From positions 806,001 through 870,000 of the forward strand of contig NZ_JABRVS010000001.1 of NCBI RefSeq assembly GCF_013248905.1: a DNA stretch of 64,000 nucleotides, given 5' to 3'. The stretch comes from Shewanella sp. VB17. GTDB lineage: Bacteria; Pseudomonadota; Gammaproteobacteria; Enterobacterales; Shewanellaceae. Under the pieces are notes generated by a model. The model was not told where the DNA came from. It worked only from the letters and a program-made list of their open reading frames with translations, and did not search any database. Both the position numbers and the translations under genes were made by a program. Shown piece after piece: positions 24,554 to 34,355 of this stretch (positions are counted from its first letter, which is position 1; each line of letters opens with the position of its first letter).

Positions 24554-26893
24554 ATGATGAAAAATAATAAGATCTCATTAGTTTTTCTAGCTATTTCTTC
24601 AGCCTTAAGCTCTCAAGCGATGGCCGCTAATAGTGTTGACGTTTCCAAATTAAAAAATATTCGCTCTAGTAATAGTATTAGCAGTGCCATTTCTCTTGAG
24701 AAAGGAAGTGATTTTAAAGTAGCAAAAGAAATAAAATTAGGGAAAAAAACAACGAAGAAACGGCTACAACAATATTATCATGGCGTACCTATATTCGGTT
24801 ATTCAATCAGTGCTGATGTCTCATCGATGGGGGTTTTCTCTGGCTTGAAAGGTAATATGCTGAATAATATTGCTAAACCAGATAGCTTTGTTAAAGCAAA
24901 GTTGTCACCAGCACAAGCTCTCGCTGCTTCATTTAAGGTCAAAAATGGCTTGGCAGCTCAGACTAAGCATCATAATGAGCAAGCTGATCTATGGATATAT
25001 CAAGATGATGTTGATCAGGCTCGCTTAGTTTATATCACTTCATATGTTGAATATGGTGCCAATCCTACTCGTCCATTTACAGTGGTCGATGCTCAAACAG
25101 GGGCAGTGCTTAAGCGCTGGGAAGGGTTAACTCACGCTGAAATAGGTACTGGACCTGGTGGAAATATCAAAACAGGTCAATATGAGTATGGTACCGACTT
25201 TGGTTATTTAGATGTGACTGAAGATGGGGCTAATTGCACCATGAATTCGGCTAACGTGAAAACCGTTAATCTTGATAATAATGCTACTGATGATACTAGT
25301 GCTGATAGTGCATTTGAATTTGTTTGCCCGAGAAATACAGTTAAAGAGATCAATGGTGCTTTTTCACCGTTAAATGATGCGCACTTCTTCGGTAATGTTA
25401 TTTATAACATGTATAGCGAATGGTATGACACTGCACCACTGACTTTTCAGCTGACTATGCGTGTTCATTATGGCAATGGTTATGAGAATGCCTTTTGGGA
25501 TGGTTCTGCCATGACATTTGGTGATGGTGAGACAACTTTCTATCCCTTGGTGAGCTTAGATGTGTCAGCTCACGAGGTGAGCCATGGGTTTACAGAGCAA
25601 AACTCTAACTTAGTCTATGCTGCTCGTTCGGGGGGGATGAACGAAGCCTTTTCTGATATGGCAGGAGAAGCTGCTGAATTTTATATGCGTGGCACCAATG
25701 ACTGGTTAGTTGGGGCAGAAATTTTTAAAGCTGAAGGCGCATTACGCTATCTTGATGACCCTACCAAGGATGGGATTTCAATAGGCAGTGCGAATGATTA
25801 CTATGATGGTATTAATGTTCACTATAGCTCTGGTGTATTTAACAAGGCGTTTTACACATTAGCGAATACCGACGGGTGGGATACTCGTAAAGCGTTTCAT
25901 GTGATGGTGGTTGCTAACCAAGTTTACTGGACTGCCAATAGTCATTTTTGGGATGGAGCTTGTGGGGTAAAAAATGCCGCATCTGATCTTGGTTATAGTA
26001 CCGCTGATGTCGAAGCTGCTTTCTTAGCTGTCGATGTTCAAGCGTGTGTTGAACCAGAGCCTGAACCAGATCCAGAGGCTACAGAGTTAGCTAATGGGGT
26101 TGAAGTTACTGATATATCAGGTAATACAGGTAGTAAAACATATTACAAATTAGCAGTCCCTAATGATGCAACAGAATTAAATTTTGCCATGTTAGGTGGT
26201 ACTGGAGATGCCGATCTGTATGTGAGATATGGTCAAGCGCCTACACTTGTGACTTATGATTGTCGTCCATACGAAAGTGGTGGTGATGAGTCTTGTCCTG
26301 TTGATACAGCGCAAGAAGGAAACTACTGGGTGATGGTGCATGGGTATTCTGCTTACGAGGGCGTGTCACTGGTCGGTAGCTATGAAAGTACTGATACTCC
26401 AAACGAAGCCCCTATCGCAAGTTTCGATGCCAGCTTTAATTTAGGTCAGGCTAGCTTTACCAGTACAAGTACAGATAGCGATGGTAGTGTTGTTGATTGG
26501 AGCTGGGATTTCGGTGATGGTGCATCAGCAAGTGGTGAAAATATTGTTCACGAGTATACCGCTTCTGGGATTTACAATGTGAGTTTAACTGTCGCGGATA
26601 ATGATGGTGCTAGAACAGTAGCGATGCAGACCTTCAATGTGACAGTTGATGATGTTGCTGATTTTGATTTAGTGGTGAAATCCACTCATAAGTCTCGCCG
26701 CGGAAGTATACGCGTTAGACTTGACTGGGAAGGTACAGGCGCTTTCACTGTATTGCGTGATGGTGTTGAGGTAGGTACAACTTCTAAGAGTCGCTTTACT
26801 GATAGGTTTAGAGATGCTGACGGAACCAACTTCAGTTACAAAGTATGTGATGCTAATGACCGTTGTTCTGATGTTGAAGTGGTGACATTTTAA
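24554..26893 (+). CDS. secreted M4 (vibriolysin-type) zinc metalloprotease with PPC and PKD domains
   Basis: This is an extracellular endopeptidase made as a preproenzyme of 779 residues. A signal peptide ending AMAA is followed by an FTP/PepSY propeptide region (QQYYHGVPIFGYSIS, FTVVDAQTGAVLKRWEG). The M4 catalytic domain has H340-E341-x-x-H344 and the third zinc ligand E364 (GGMNEAFSD), exactly HExxH-x19-E, and HYSSGVFNKAFY with the catalytic His. C-terminal to it are a PPC domain (GGTGDADLYVRYGQAPT), a PKD domain (WDFGDGASASG...HEYTASGIYNVSLTV) and a final Fn3-like module. A perfect terminator follows. Two ATGs lie at the start (24554 and 24557). A nutritional role degrading external protein is inferred. 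Confidence 0.95.
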   Translation: MMKNNKISLVFLAISSALSSQAMAANSVDVSKLKNIRSSNSISSAISLEKGSDFKVAKEIKLGKKTTKKRLQQYYHGVPIFGYSISADVSSMGVFSGLKGNMLNNIAKPDSFVKAKLSPAQALAASFKVKNGLAAQTKHHNEQADLWIYQDDVDQARLVYITSYVEYGANPTRPFTVVDAQTGAVLKRWEGLTHAEIGTGPGGNIKTGQYEYGTDFGYLDVTEDGANCTMNSANVKTVNLDNNATDDTSADSAFEFVCPRNTVKEINGAFSPLNDAHFFGNVIYNMYSEWYDTAPLTFQLTMRVHYGNGYENAFWDGSAMTFGDGETTFYPLVSLDVSAHEVSHGFTEQNSNLVYAARSGGMNEAFSDMAGEAAEFYMRGTNDWLVGAEIFKAEGALRYLDDPTKDGISIGSANDYYDGINVHYSSGVFNKAFYTLANTDGWDTRKAFHVMVVANQVYWTANSHFWDGACGVKNAASDLGYSTADVEAAFLAVDVQACVEPEPEPDPEATELANGVEVTDISGNTGSKTYYKLAVPNDATELNFAMLGGTGDADLYVRYGQAPTLVTYDCRPYESGGDESCPVDTAQEGNYWVMVHGYSAYEGVSLVGSYESTDTPNEAPIASFDASFNLGQASFTSTSTDSDGSVVDWSWDFGDGASASGENIVHEYTASGIYNVSLTVADNDGARTVAMQTFNVTVDDVADFDLVVKSTHKSRRGSIRVRLDWEGTGAFTVLRDGVEVGTTSKSRFTDRFRDADGTNFSYKVCDANDRCSDVEVVTF

Positions 26894-26939
26894 CAGCTAA
26901 CTAAGCTTACATTTCGCTAAGCGTATTCACGCTTTATTG

Positions 26940-26967
26940 AGGCCATCGATTTTTCGATGGCCTTTTA
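26940..26967 (+). terminator. rho-independent terminator after M4 protease
   Basis: AGGCCATCGA pairs perfectly with TCGATGGCCT around a TTTT loop, followed by further T residues. It lies 46 bp after the stop codon. Confidence 0.88.
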
Positions 26968-27067
26968 TCTTGAGTTGTCATTAAGGTATGAATTTTCCTC
27001 CTGCTTTATATAGCTAAATAGTATATTGTGTATTTAAAAATGAATAAGAATAAAATAGGGATGTAAT

Positions 27068-29533
27068 TTGAAAATAATTAGTTTTAATTTTTTGTGGTTA
27101 ATTGTTTTTAATTTTTTTATTTTGCTGGCAAGTCATGTTTCTTATGCGAATGCCATTAAGCAATCTAAGGGAGATTATGAAGATAAATTCAGGCAGCTAG
27201 ATGAAGATTTACCTACTGCTAACGTTTACCGCAATGCAGCAGGAGAGCCAGGACATCAATATTGGCAGCAGCAAGTCGATTATAAGATTAAGGCACAACT
27301 CGATGAAGATAAGCGTAGCTTGTCAGCTCAATTACAGATCACTTATCAAAATAATTCACCAGATACTCTTAAGTACCTTTGGCTACAGTTAGATCAAAAT
27401 ATTTATAATAATGATTCAATTTCAAGTCGTACTCAAACTTTCTCTACTTCCAAAGAACTGCGAGAGAGCACAAATGGTAAACCGGTGAAAATTGGATTGC
27501 AGACTTTACGTAAGCAACAGTTTTTGGCTGATACTGAGGTCGGTTATCAAATAGCGTCAATTACATATAAAGGAAAACCCTTGCATTATACTGTGGTTGG
27601 CACCAACATGCGCATTGACTTATTCAAGCCATTGAAAGCGGGTCAAAATATCAGTTTTAATTTGGATTACCAATACAATATTACCGACCAAAAATCTGTC
27701 GGAGGTCGTGCAGGCTACGAGCATTTCAGTGAAGATAAGCGTGACGGTGGTAACGATATTTTTCAGTTAGCTCAATGGTTTCCACGCTTACATGCTTATA
27801 CTGACTACGAAGCATGGACGAATAAAGCTTTTTTAGGCACTGGTGAGTTTACTGTAGAGTTTGGTGATTATGATGTTGAAATTGACGTGCCAGCAGATCA
27901 CATTGTTGCGTCTACTGGCGCGTTAATCAATGCGGATAAGGTCCTGACCAAACAACAGCAGCAAAGGTTTTCAGAGGCTAAAAATAGTCAACACCCAGTG
28001 TTCATTGTCACAGCAGATGAAGCGTTAGAAAATGAAAAAACGGGCACTGAAAAACGTCAGATTTGGCATTTCAAGGCCAACAATGTTCGTGATTTTGCTT
28101 GGTCATCATCACGTAAGTTTATCTGGGATGCTAAAGGATACCATCAAGAAGGAAGTCAGCAACCGTTAGTCATGGCAATGTCTTTTTACCCCAAAGAAGG
28201 CGGAGAACTGTGGGAAAAGTATTCTACCGAAACCATTATTCATACGATGAAGGTCTACTCAAAATATTCATTCGATTATCCTTATCCTGTTGCTCAATCG
28301 GTTAATGGTCCTGTTGGTGGCATGGAATATCCGATGATCACCTTTAATGGCCCACGTACCGAACTCCAAGAAGATGGCAGTCGAACCTATACCTTGTCTG
28401 AAAAGCGGTTTTTAATCGGGGTGGTGATCCATGAGATTGGTCATATCTACTTTCCTATGATCGTCAACTCTGATGAACGTCAATGGAGCTGGATGGATGA
28501 GGGGTTAAATAGTTTCTTAGAAACGTTAGCTGAGCGCGAATGGGATGCTGAATCATCATGGGCTAGTGAACCTAGAGATATTGTCGAATACATGAAATCG
28601 ACGATTCAAGTGCCCATTATGACACAATCAGATAGCATTCTTAAATTTGGCCCTAATGCTTATACCAAGCCTGCTGCTGCACTGAATATATTACGTGAAG
28701 TGGTATTGGGACGTGAATTGTTTGACTTCGCTTTTAAGGAATATGCCACTCGCTGGAAGTATAAACGTCCGACGCCATCAGATTTTTTTCGTACTATGGA
28801 GGAAGCGTCTGGGGTAGATCTAGATTGGTTTTGGCGTGGCTGGTTTTACAGTACAGATCATGTCGATATTTCAGTGGATCGTATTTATAAACTTTCGATA
28901 ACCAGCCAAGATCCTGATATCGATTTTAAGCATGAACGGCAGCGTGAGTCTGATAAACCAGAATCAATGTCAATGACGCGGAATAAGCAAGAATCGATTA
29001 AGTCTTGGCGTGAGCTTAATCCTGATATTGTTGATTTCTATGATGAAAATGATGAGTTTACCGTAACGAATAAAGAGCGGAACGAACGAGCTGAAATATT
29101 ACAGGATTTAAAGCCTTGGGAGCGTGATGTGATAGCGCGCGCTGTGGCTGAAAATAAACATTATTATGTATTAGAGTTTTCCAATGTGGGTGGGTTGGTT
29201 ATGCCCATTTTATTGCATATGACCTTTGAAGATGGTTCGGTAGAGAAGTTGAATATTCCTGCGGAGATTTGGCGTCGTAGTCCTCAGCATGTGAATCGTT
29301 TAGTGGTGACAGATAAATTACTTAAAGAGGTGGTCATCGATCCGAGTTGGCAGACTGCGGATGTTGATATTGAAAATAACTATTATCCGAGGCGTATTAT
29401 TCCATCGCGTATCGAAGCTTATAAGGAAGAAAAGAGCCAACTTAAAATTAAGCGAGATATTATGCAGGATATTAAAACTGAGCTTAATAAGCCTGAGGAC
29501 GAGGATACTATGTTAAAGGTTGAGGGCAAATGA
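27068..29533 (+). CDS. secreted M1-family metallopeptidase (aminopeptidase)
   Basis: An exported 821-residue zinc aminopeptidase-like protein. A hydrophobic signal (FLWLIVFNFFILLASHVSYANA) is followed by the M1 N-terminal beta domain. Then come the exopeptidase motif GGMEYP and H455-E456-I-G-H459 with the third ligand E478 in WMDEGLNSFLE, giving HExxH-x18-E. The C-terminal part (KPWERDVIARAVAENKHYY onward) is typical of bacterial M1 proteins encoded with a DUF6702 partner. The start is TTG at 27068, about 7 bases after AGGG; the ATG just upstream is followed at once by a stop. The stop overlaps the next start by four bases. Confidence 0.9.
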   Translation: MKIISFNFLWLIVFNFFILLASHVSYANAIKQSKGDYEDKFRQLDEDLPTANVYRNAAGEPGHQYWQQQVDYKIKAQLDEDKRSLSAQLQITYQNNSPDTLKYLWLQLDQNIYNNDSISSRTQTFSTSKELRESTNGKPVKIGLQTLRKQQFLADTEVGYQIASITYKGKPLHYTVVGTNMRIDLFKPLKAGQNISFNLDYQYNITDQKSVGGRAGYEHFSEDKRDGGNDIFQLAQWFPRLHAYTDYEAWTNKAFLGTGEFTVEFGDYDVEIDVPADHIVASTGALINADKVLTKQQQQRFSEAKNSQHPVFIVTADEALENEKTGTEKRQIWHFKANNVRDFAWSSSRKFIWDAKGYHQEGSQQPLVMAMSFYPKEGGELWEKYSTETIIHTMKVYSKYSFDYPYPVAQSVNGPVGGMEYPMITFNGPRTELQEDGSRTYTLSEKRFLIGVVIHEIGHIYFPMIVNSDERQWSWMDEGLNSFLETLAEREWDAESSWASEPRDIVEYMKSTIQVPIMTQSDSILKFGPNAYTKPAAALNILREVVLGRELFDFAFKEYATRWKYKRPTPSDFFRTMEEASGVDLDWFWRGWFYSTDHVDISVDRIYKLSITSQDPDIDFKHERQRESDKPESMSMTRNKQESIKSWRELNPDIVDFYDENDEFTVTNKERNERAEILQDLKPWERDVIARAVAENKHYYVLEFSNVGGLVMPILLHMTFEDGSVEKLNIPAEIWRRSPQHVNRLVVTDKLLKEVVIDPSWQTADVDIENNYYPRRIIPSRIEAYKEEKSQLKIKRDIMQDIKTELNKPEDEDTMLKVEGK

Positions 29534-30054
29534 GCATGAGTAAGCTAAAACTTGCCGTACTTTATATTGGAGTGTTTTGGTTATTACTGATGAGCGTCGC
29601 TTCAGCGTTTGCTCATCAGCAAAAGTTAGCTGTGACAACGCTTCTTTTTAACAATCGTAGTGGTTTGCTCGAGGTAACACATAAATTTTACCTTCATGAC
29701 GCTGAACATGCAGTTAAAGATTTATTTTCACCTAGTGCTAATATTGTGAGTGATAAGCTAACACAAACGACGTTTATTCATTATGTTGAGGGGCAGTTTT
29801 CGGTTAAAGACTTAAAGGGTAAGGATATAGCATTATCATCTGTCGGCAGTGAGATTGATGGCCGATATTTTTGGGTTTACCAAGAAGTGACGATACCAAA
29901 GGCCATTGAAGGCATACAAGTTTCAAATGGTGCACTTAGGGATCTTTGGCCCTCACAAGTTAATTTAGTTAATGTTGAAGGTAAAGGAGCGTTGCAATCA
30001 CTGTTGTTTGAAGGTGAAAGTGATTGGTTAACATTAGTATTAAAAAGTAAGTGA
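29530..30054 (+). CDS. DUF6702-type exported protein coupled to the M1 peptidase
   Basis: It has 174 residues with an N-terminal signal (LYIGVFWLLLMSVASAFA). The mature start, HQQKLAVTTLLFNNRSGLLEVTHKFYLHDAEHAV, is what I recognise as DUF6702, a beta-rich domain usually encoded next to M1 peptidases. The start codon overlaps the stop of the peptidase gene (ATGA), so translation is coupled. This suggests that the two proteins act together in the periplasm, possibly as chaperone or accessory subunit; that is inference. Confidence 0.65.
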   Translation: MSMSKLKLAVLYIGVFWLLLMSVASAFAHQQKLAVTTLLFNNRSGLLEVTHKFYLHDAEHAVKDLFSPSANIVSDKLTQTTFIHYVEGQFSVKDLKGKDIALSSVGSEIDGRYFWVYQEVTIPKAIEGIQVSNGALRDLWPSQVNLVNVEGKGALQSLLFEGESDWLTLVLKSK

Positions 30055-30186
30055 ATACTAACTTCAACGTTACCGTTAAACATGAGCTGAGTAGATATCT
30101 AGCCTTAATATTTTAACGCTTTTTAGACTTGGAGAGAAGAAAGGCATAGCTTGGTAACAGTTCATGACATTAATGTTGAGTGTAGC

Positions 30187-31013
30187 ATGGTTAATTATTC
30201 ATCCTTTATTGGTTGTGTGTATTTATTGTTTGCTTGTCATCATGGGTTAGCTAATCCGTGGGTATTAATCAATGAGCCTTTCGATGGAAAATCCAGTTCA
30301 ATAGGAACTTATACTAATGGTTGCTTATTTGGAGCTGTACCATTGGCTGGTTCTGGTGAGGGTTATCAGGTTATACGTACTTCTTTGAACCGTTTTTATG
30401 GCCATAAAGCACTAGTGCAGTTTATTGAAGATTATGCCACCAATCTGAAAAGAGCGGGGGTTGATGACATATTAATAGGCGACATGTCGATGCCTAGAGG
30501 GGGGACTTTATCTCTGGGCACACCAGTCACCAGATAGGACTTGATGTTGATATTTGGTTACGGCAAGTAAGTGGACCTTTGTCGAGTCAATGGAGGGAAA
30601 GACCGCAAAAACTTGACGTTGTTGATCATAATGGATTTAAGGTTAATGAAAACTGGTCATCTGTCCACGTAAAGATGATTAAAATGGTCGTTTCAGATAG
30701 CAGAGTGGCTCGTATTTTTGTGCATCCAGCAATAAAACAGCACCTTTGTGAGCAAGCGACTCAAAATAAAAATTGGTTGCAGAAAGTGCGTCCTTGGTGG
30801 GGGCATTCATCTCATATGCATGTCAGACTTAACTGTCCTGATGGCGATATATATTGTCAGGATCAAGTTCAGCCACCAAAGGGGGATGGCTGCGATGATC
30901 TGAGTTGGTGGAGGGCGCAGATGGCTGCGCCTACACATGCGAAAAATACTGATGTCGATACTAAGCCTAAACCCAAAAAGGCAAAGCCTGAATTATGCCT
31001 CACTCTATTATGA
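30187..31013 (+). pseudogene. mepA: mepA-like murein endopeptidase, frameshifted
   Basis: The two open frames 30187-30537 and 30579-31013 (open from about 30519) are halves of one penicillin-insensitive murein endopeptidase (M74, MepA). The first half has a signal region, NPWVLINEPFDGKSSSIG, YTNGCLFGAVPL and SMPRGG. The second frame, read from 30519, continues HTSHQIGLDVDIW, the zinc-binding motif, and later WWGHSSHMHVRLNCP. Between them, comparison with PRGGxxxSGHxSHQ shows one base missing at about 30511-30518, so the first frame runs to a TAG at 30535. All zinc ligands are still encoded. It is either a recent pseudogene or a sequencing error next to a run of six G. Confidence 0.85.
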
Positions 31014-31028
31014 GGATTCGATCAGTTG

Positions 31029-33344
31029 TTAGCTACTTAGTGCGTAACCGCCTTTAAGGTGGGCGACATTGACAAACCCTAACCTATGCATAGCTTGAGC
31101 TGCTACCATAGAGCGGCTTCCACTGCGACAAACCAGTACCCATTCAGATTCTTTATCGGCTTGGTGTTCCTGAATAAATTGCACTAGACGTGTCATAGGA
31201 ATATTCACCCCTCTATTCAAGCCGCTGTCTGTGCCACTGTGCTCACTGGTTGTATCTAGTGTATGTTGGAGTGCATATTCATAGGCCTCACGAATATCGA
31301 TGATGTTAACATTAGGAGAAACAGCAAGCCGTTGTCTGAGGCTTTCACTGGTGTATTCCTTTATTTTTGCTTTATCACACTCGCCACTATAAGCCCCACA
31401 TAGGATTTCTGTCCCGACTTCATCTTGTAGACTCGAATCTAAATCGGTTTTCTTTTCTAAAAATTGTGACTCATCAATCGTGTCTGATAGGACGGCTTGA
31501 AGTAGAGGGTTACGTATTCGTTCAGCTGATAGGCTGGTGGTAAACTCGTTATTATAATCATGACTAGCGCATAAAAGAGTCTGTTGACCTATGAGTCGGT
31601 TTATCTGTTTTAAACTGTGATACATCCCAATAGCACTGCTCGAGGAAAAGTTGGTTCTTCCTAGACTGCCCATTAATATTGTGTCACCACAAAAAGCATA
31701 GCGTGTACTTGTGGTGAGATTATTGGTATCTGATGTGAGTAATAAGCTCATGCTGTCATCAGTATGCCCAGGGGTTGCGACTTTCACTAATGTCAGCTTT
31801 CCTAGTGTCAAGGCATTAAACTTTTCATTACCTATCTGCAGTTCTGTGGCATTAGTAGGCCAGCCTAGTTCATTGGTTTTTTGTGAGCTGAGATACTTTT
31901 GTGCTAACGCAACACGTCCCGAAACATGATCAGCATGACCATGAGTATCCAAAATGGCAACAGGAGTGAGTTGTTGGCATTGCAGTAAGGTATCGATGCG
32001 TTTCTCAAGTTCTGGGAGTGGGTCTATGACTAAGGCTTGCTTACTTTCCTTATCGGCATAGATCCAAGTGCAGCTTGAACCTGATCTTAACTGAACCAGT
32101 CCGTCCAATGGTGCTCTATCTTGGTCGATTTTAGAGTCATCTAACATTAAGCAGCTATTTGATAGCGCATTTGCTGCCGATAGAATACGTTGGCAAGCGA
32201 TGTCAACTTCAATTTGTGTCATCGCTGGCCCAAAGGAGAGACGAATAGCAGACTCACTTTGCCAAGCGGGTAAGCCCATCGCATCCAATACAAAGCTGCG
32301 GGTGACTTTAGAGCTGCATGCTGATCCTGAGCTGACACGAATATTGGCCGCATCGAATAGATCCATGATTTCTTTACTGCTAAACCCAGGTACTGCAAAG
32401 TTAAGCGTGGTTGGGACACTATTTTTGTAGCTGTGGTTAAATACGATACTCGGAAAAGCTTGAGTGAGGCTCTTGGTTAGCTGTTGACGATAATGTTCGA
32501 GTACTTCTACACTGCAAAAGCTGGAATTATCTTTGTTGAGCAGCATGCCGAAAATGACATTAAGTGCAGCAAGACCCGGTAGATTTTCTGTCCCTGAACG
32601 TAGGCCTCCCTCCTGACCACCACCTGCGATAAAGGGAGTAAAAGGAGCTGTTTCTCGAATATAAATAAACCCAATTCCTTTAGGAGCATAGAGTTTATGG
32701 CCACTGAATGGGGCATAATCAATACTGGTTTTAGCAAGGTTAAGAGATCGTTTCCCCAACGCTTGCACGCAATCAACTAACCAGTAAACGTCAGGATTAT
32801 TATCACGGATACAATGCTCAAGTTTTTTTAAGTCTTGATATACGCCGGTTTCATTATTCACAGCCATGGTGCAAATCATTAAGGCGTTATCGACTTCATT
32901 TTTGATAAACTCGAGATCCAAGTCGCCAAACTGGTTAACGGGAATAGCTTTGATTTCAGCATTAATGCCTAATATTTCATTCCAGTGAGCTAAGGAGTTG
33001 GGCACGGCTTTGTGTTCAGTTGCTCCATATAAAATACAGTATTTTTTACCTTCTTTAAGTTGGCTTTTTGCTTTGATGAGCCCAGACCAGATCCCGGTTT
33101 GAATACCTTCTGTTGCCCCACTTGTGAAGATGAGCTTGCCATTTTCTGCGCCGAGTAATGCTTTAGCCCGTTGGCGTGTTTGCTCCATTAAATTTTTTGC
33201 TTTTAAGCCGGTAATGTGACTACTACTAGGATTACCAAAGAGGTTTTGCATGGCATCCATAGCGGCTTGTGCAGCTTGTGGAAGTACTGGAGTTGTTGCG
33301 TTTGCATCGAGGTAGATCTGATCTAAGTTAGCTATTTGGCTCAT
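31029..33344 (-). CDS. cysteine desulfurase / persulfide-dioxygenase-like / rhodanese triple fusion
   Basis: One 771-residue frame contains three sulfur-chemistry domains. Residues 1-390 are a NifS/IscS-class cysteine desulfurase: YLDANATTPV, SGATEG, PLP lysine K217 in SGHKLYAPKG and catalytic Cys343 in SSGSACSS. Residues about 405-640 are a metallo-beta-lactamase domain of the ETHE1 type: H468-G-H470-A-D472-H473, TPGHTDDS, FCGDTI and SHDYNNE. Residues about 665-771 are a rhodanese with active-site Cys739 in VCRSGSRS. This layout could take sulfur from cysteine, oxidise or hand on persulfide, and transfer sulfane sulfur within one polypeptide. It is cytoplasmic, with no signal peptide. It is convergent with mepA and stands alone. 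Confidence 0.92.
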   Translation of the reverse strand: MSQIANLDQIYLDANATTPVLPQAAQAAMDAMQNLFGNPSSSHITGLKAKNLMEQTRQRAKALLGAENGKLIFTSGATEGIQTGIWSGLIKAKSQLKEGKKYCILYGATEHKAVPNSLAHWNEILGINAEIKAIPVNQFGDLDLEFIKNEVDNALMICTMAVNNETGVYQDLKKLEHCIRDNNPDVYWLVDCVQALGKRSLNLAKTSIDYAPFSGHKLYAPKGIGFIYIRETAPFTPFIAGGGQEGGLRSGTENLPGLAALNVIFGMLLNKDNSSFCSVEVLEHYRQQLTKSLTQAFPSIVFNHSYKNSVPTTLNFAVPGFSSKEIMDLFDAANIRVSSGSACSSKVTRSFVLDAMGLPAWQSESAIRLSFGPAMTQIEVDIACQRILSAANALSNSCLMLDDSKIDQDRAPLDGLVQLRSGSSCTWIYADKESKQALVIDPLPELEKRIDTLLQCQQLTPVAILDTHGHADHVSGRVALAQKYLSSQKTNELGWPTNATELQIGNEKFNALTLGKLTLVKVATPGHTDDSMSLLLTSDTNNLTTSTRYAFCGDTILMGSLGRTNFSSSSAIGMYHSLKQINRLIGQQTLLCASHDYNNEFTTSLSAERIRNPLLQAVLSDTIDESQFLEKKTDLDSSLQDEVGTEILCGAYSGECDKAKIKEYTSESLRQRLAVSPNVNIIDIREAYEYALQHTLDTTSEHSGTDSGLNRGVNIPMTRLVQFIQEHQADKESEWVLVCRSGSRSMVAAQAMHRLGFVNVAHLKGGYALSS

Positions 33345-33617
33345 AAAGTACTCACATTATCATTATTCACCCTATATAACTTAAGGGTATAAGTAATTAC
33401 ATTAAGTTATAGTAGCATCTCTGAATGAATGATCAAGATCAGTTTTTATACTGAGCGAATATGGCTCATTGCACATAAAGGGATTGTTGGGCGTGTTATT
33501 TTTTTAAGTCTATGATAAATCAAAGCACTGATGAAGATTACCAATGCTGTTAATTCTGTATGTGGCTAACGTTTTATTTGAGGATGTGGTTCACCCTCAA
33601 TGTGTCCATGAGGGGGA

Positions 33618-34079
33618 CTATATTTTTACTTTTATGACTACTTTTCGCACTTTGGTCGGGGTCGGATTAGTGCCTGGCATATGCATATCTTGAGGGAAAA
33701 AAATGGCAAACATTCCTGCTTTAAAAGGAATAAAAGCGGCATCAGATTTATTGCTATTATAATCAAATTCTGCATAGTCATGTTGAGCAAAATAGGGGCG
33801 TGATGGTGTCTGATTTGCTCGTGGTAGGTAACCAAATTCTTCTTCGCCACTGACAACATATTGTACGTCGATATATTCTTGGTGGACTTCAAAAGGCTCT
33901 AATTCTCTTGCTTTGGTTTCATAATCGTTAACGATGACAAAGAGATTTTTGCCATCAAGCTCATATCTGCCCACCGCAACTTGAGTGAAATCAGTCTCTG
34001 CTAGATGGGTTAATGCTTGCGTTATTCTAGGGGCTAGATGTAAATAAGCATCTTTGTTAGCTAAGGTATCAAGGATCAT
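33618..34079 (-). CDS. YhcH/YjgK/YiaL (TabA-like) family protein
   Basis: A 153-residue single-domain beta-sandwich protein of the DUF386 family, whose members are linked to sialic-acid or other sugar metabolism and biofilm control. The family pattern is clear: the N-terminal MILDTLANKDAY, GRYELDGKNLFVIVNDYETK, the metal-site region EVHQEYIDVQYVVSGEE with its conserved E and H, and FFPQDMHMPG with the C-terminal His. It is monocistronic, with no sugar catabolic genes nearby, so the substrate cannot be deduced. Confidence 0.87.
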   Translation of the reverse strand: MILDTLANKDAYLHLAPRITQALTHLAETDFTQVAVGRYELDGKNLFVIVNDYETKARELEPFEVHQEYIDVQYVVSGEEEFGYLPRANQTPSRPYFAQHDYAEFDYNSNKSDAAFIPFKAGMFAIFFPQDMHMPGTNPTPTKVRKVVIKVKI

Positions 34080-34355
34080 TATGGACGACTCAATTACTGA
34101 TAGGAAATTGAGTAAGTTTACCGTTAACCAAGATGAACTGATACCGCTTAATGACGCTATTTCAAATGTACCAGTTAGGTCAGTGCATAAAGCGTATCAC
34201 TGCCGAATTTAAAGAATATGTACTCTTGTGCATGATATCAACTTATGTGTTAAAGCAGGAAATTTTTAAACTGCTACAATTTAATATGATTGTTTTTTAT
34301 CTGCTCAGGCGAGTAATTAATAGCGGTTACCTACCCTAAAGGGGAGGATGTTACT

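Noticed and set aside
34151..34339. A 62-codon plus-strand frame before the Lon-domain gene
   Set aside because: It has no ribosome site and no recognisable pattern; the real start with GGGGAGG is at 34356.
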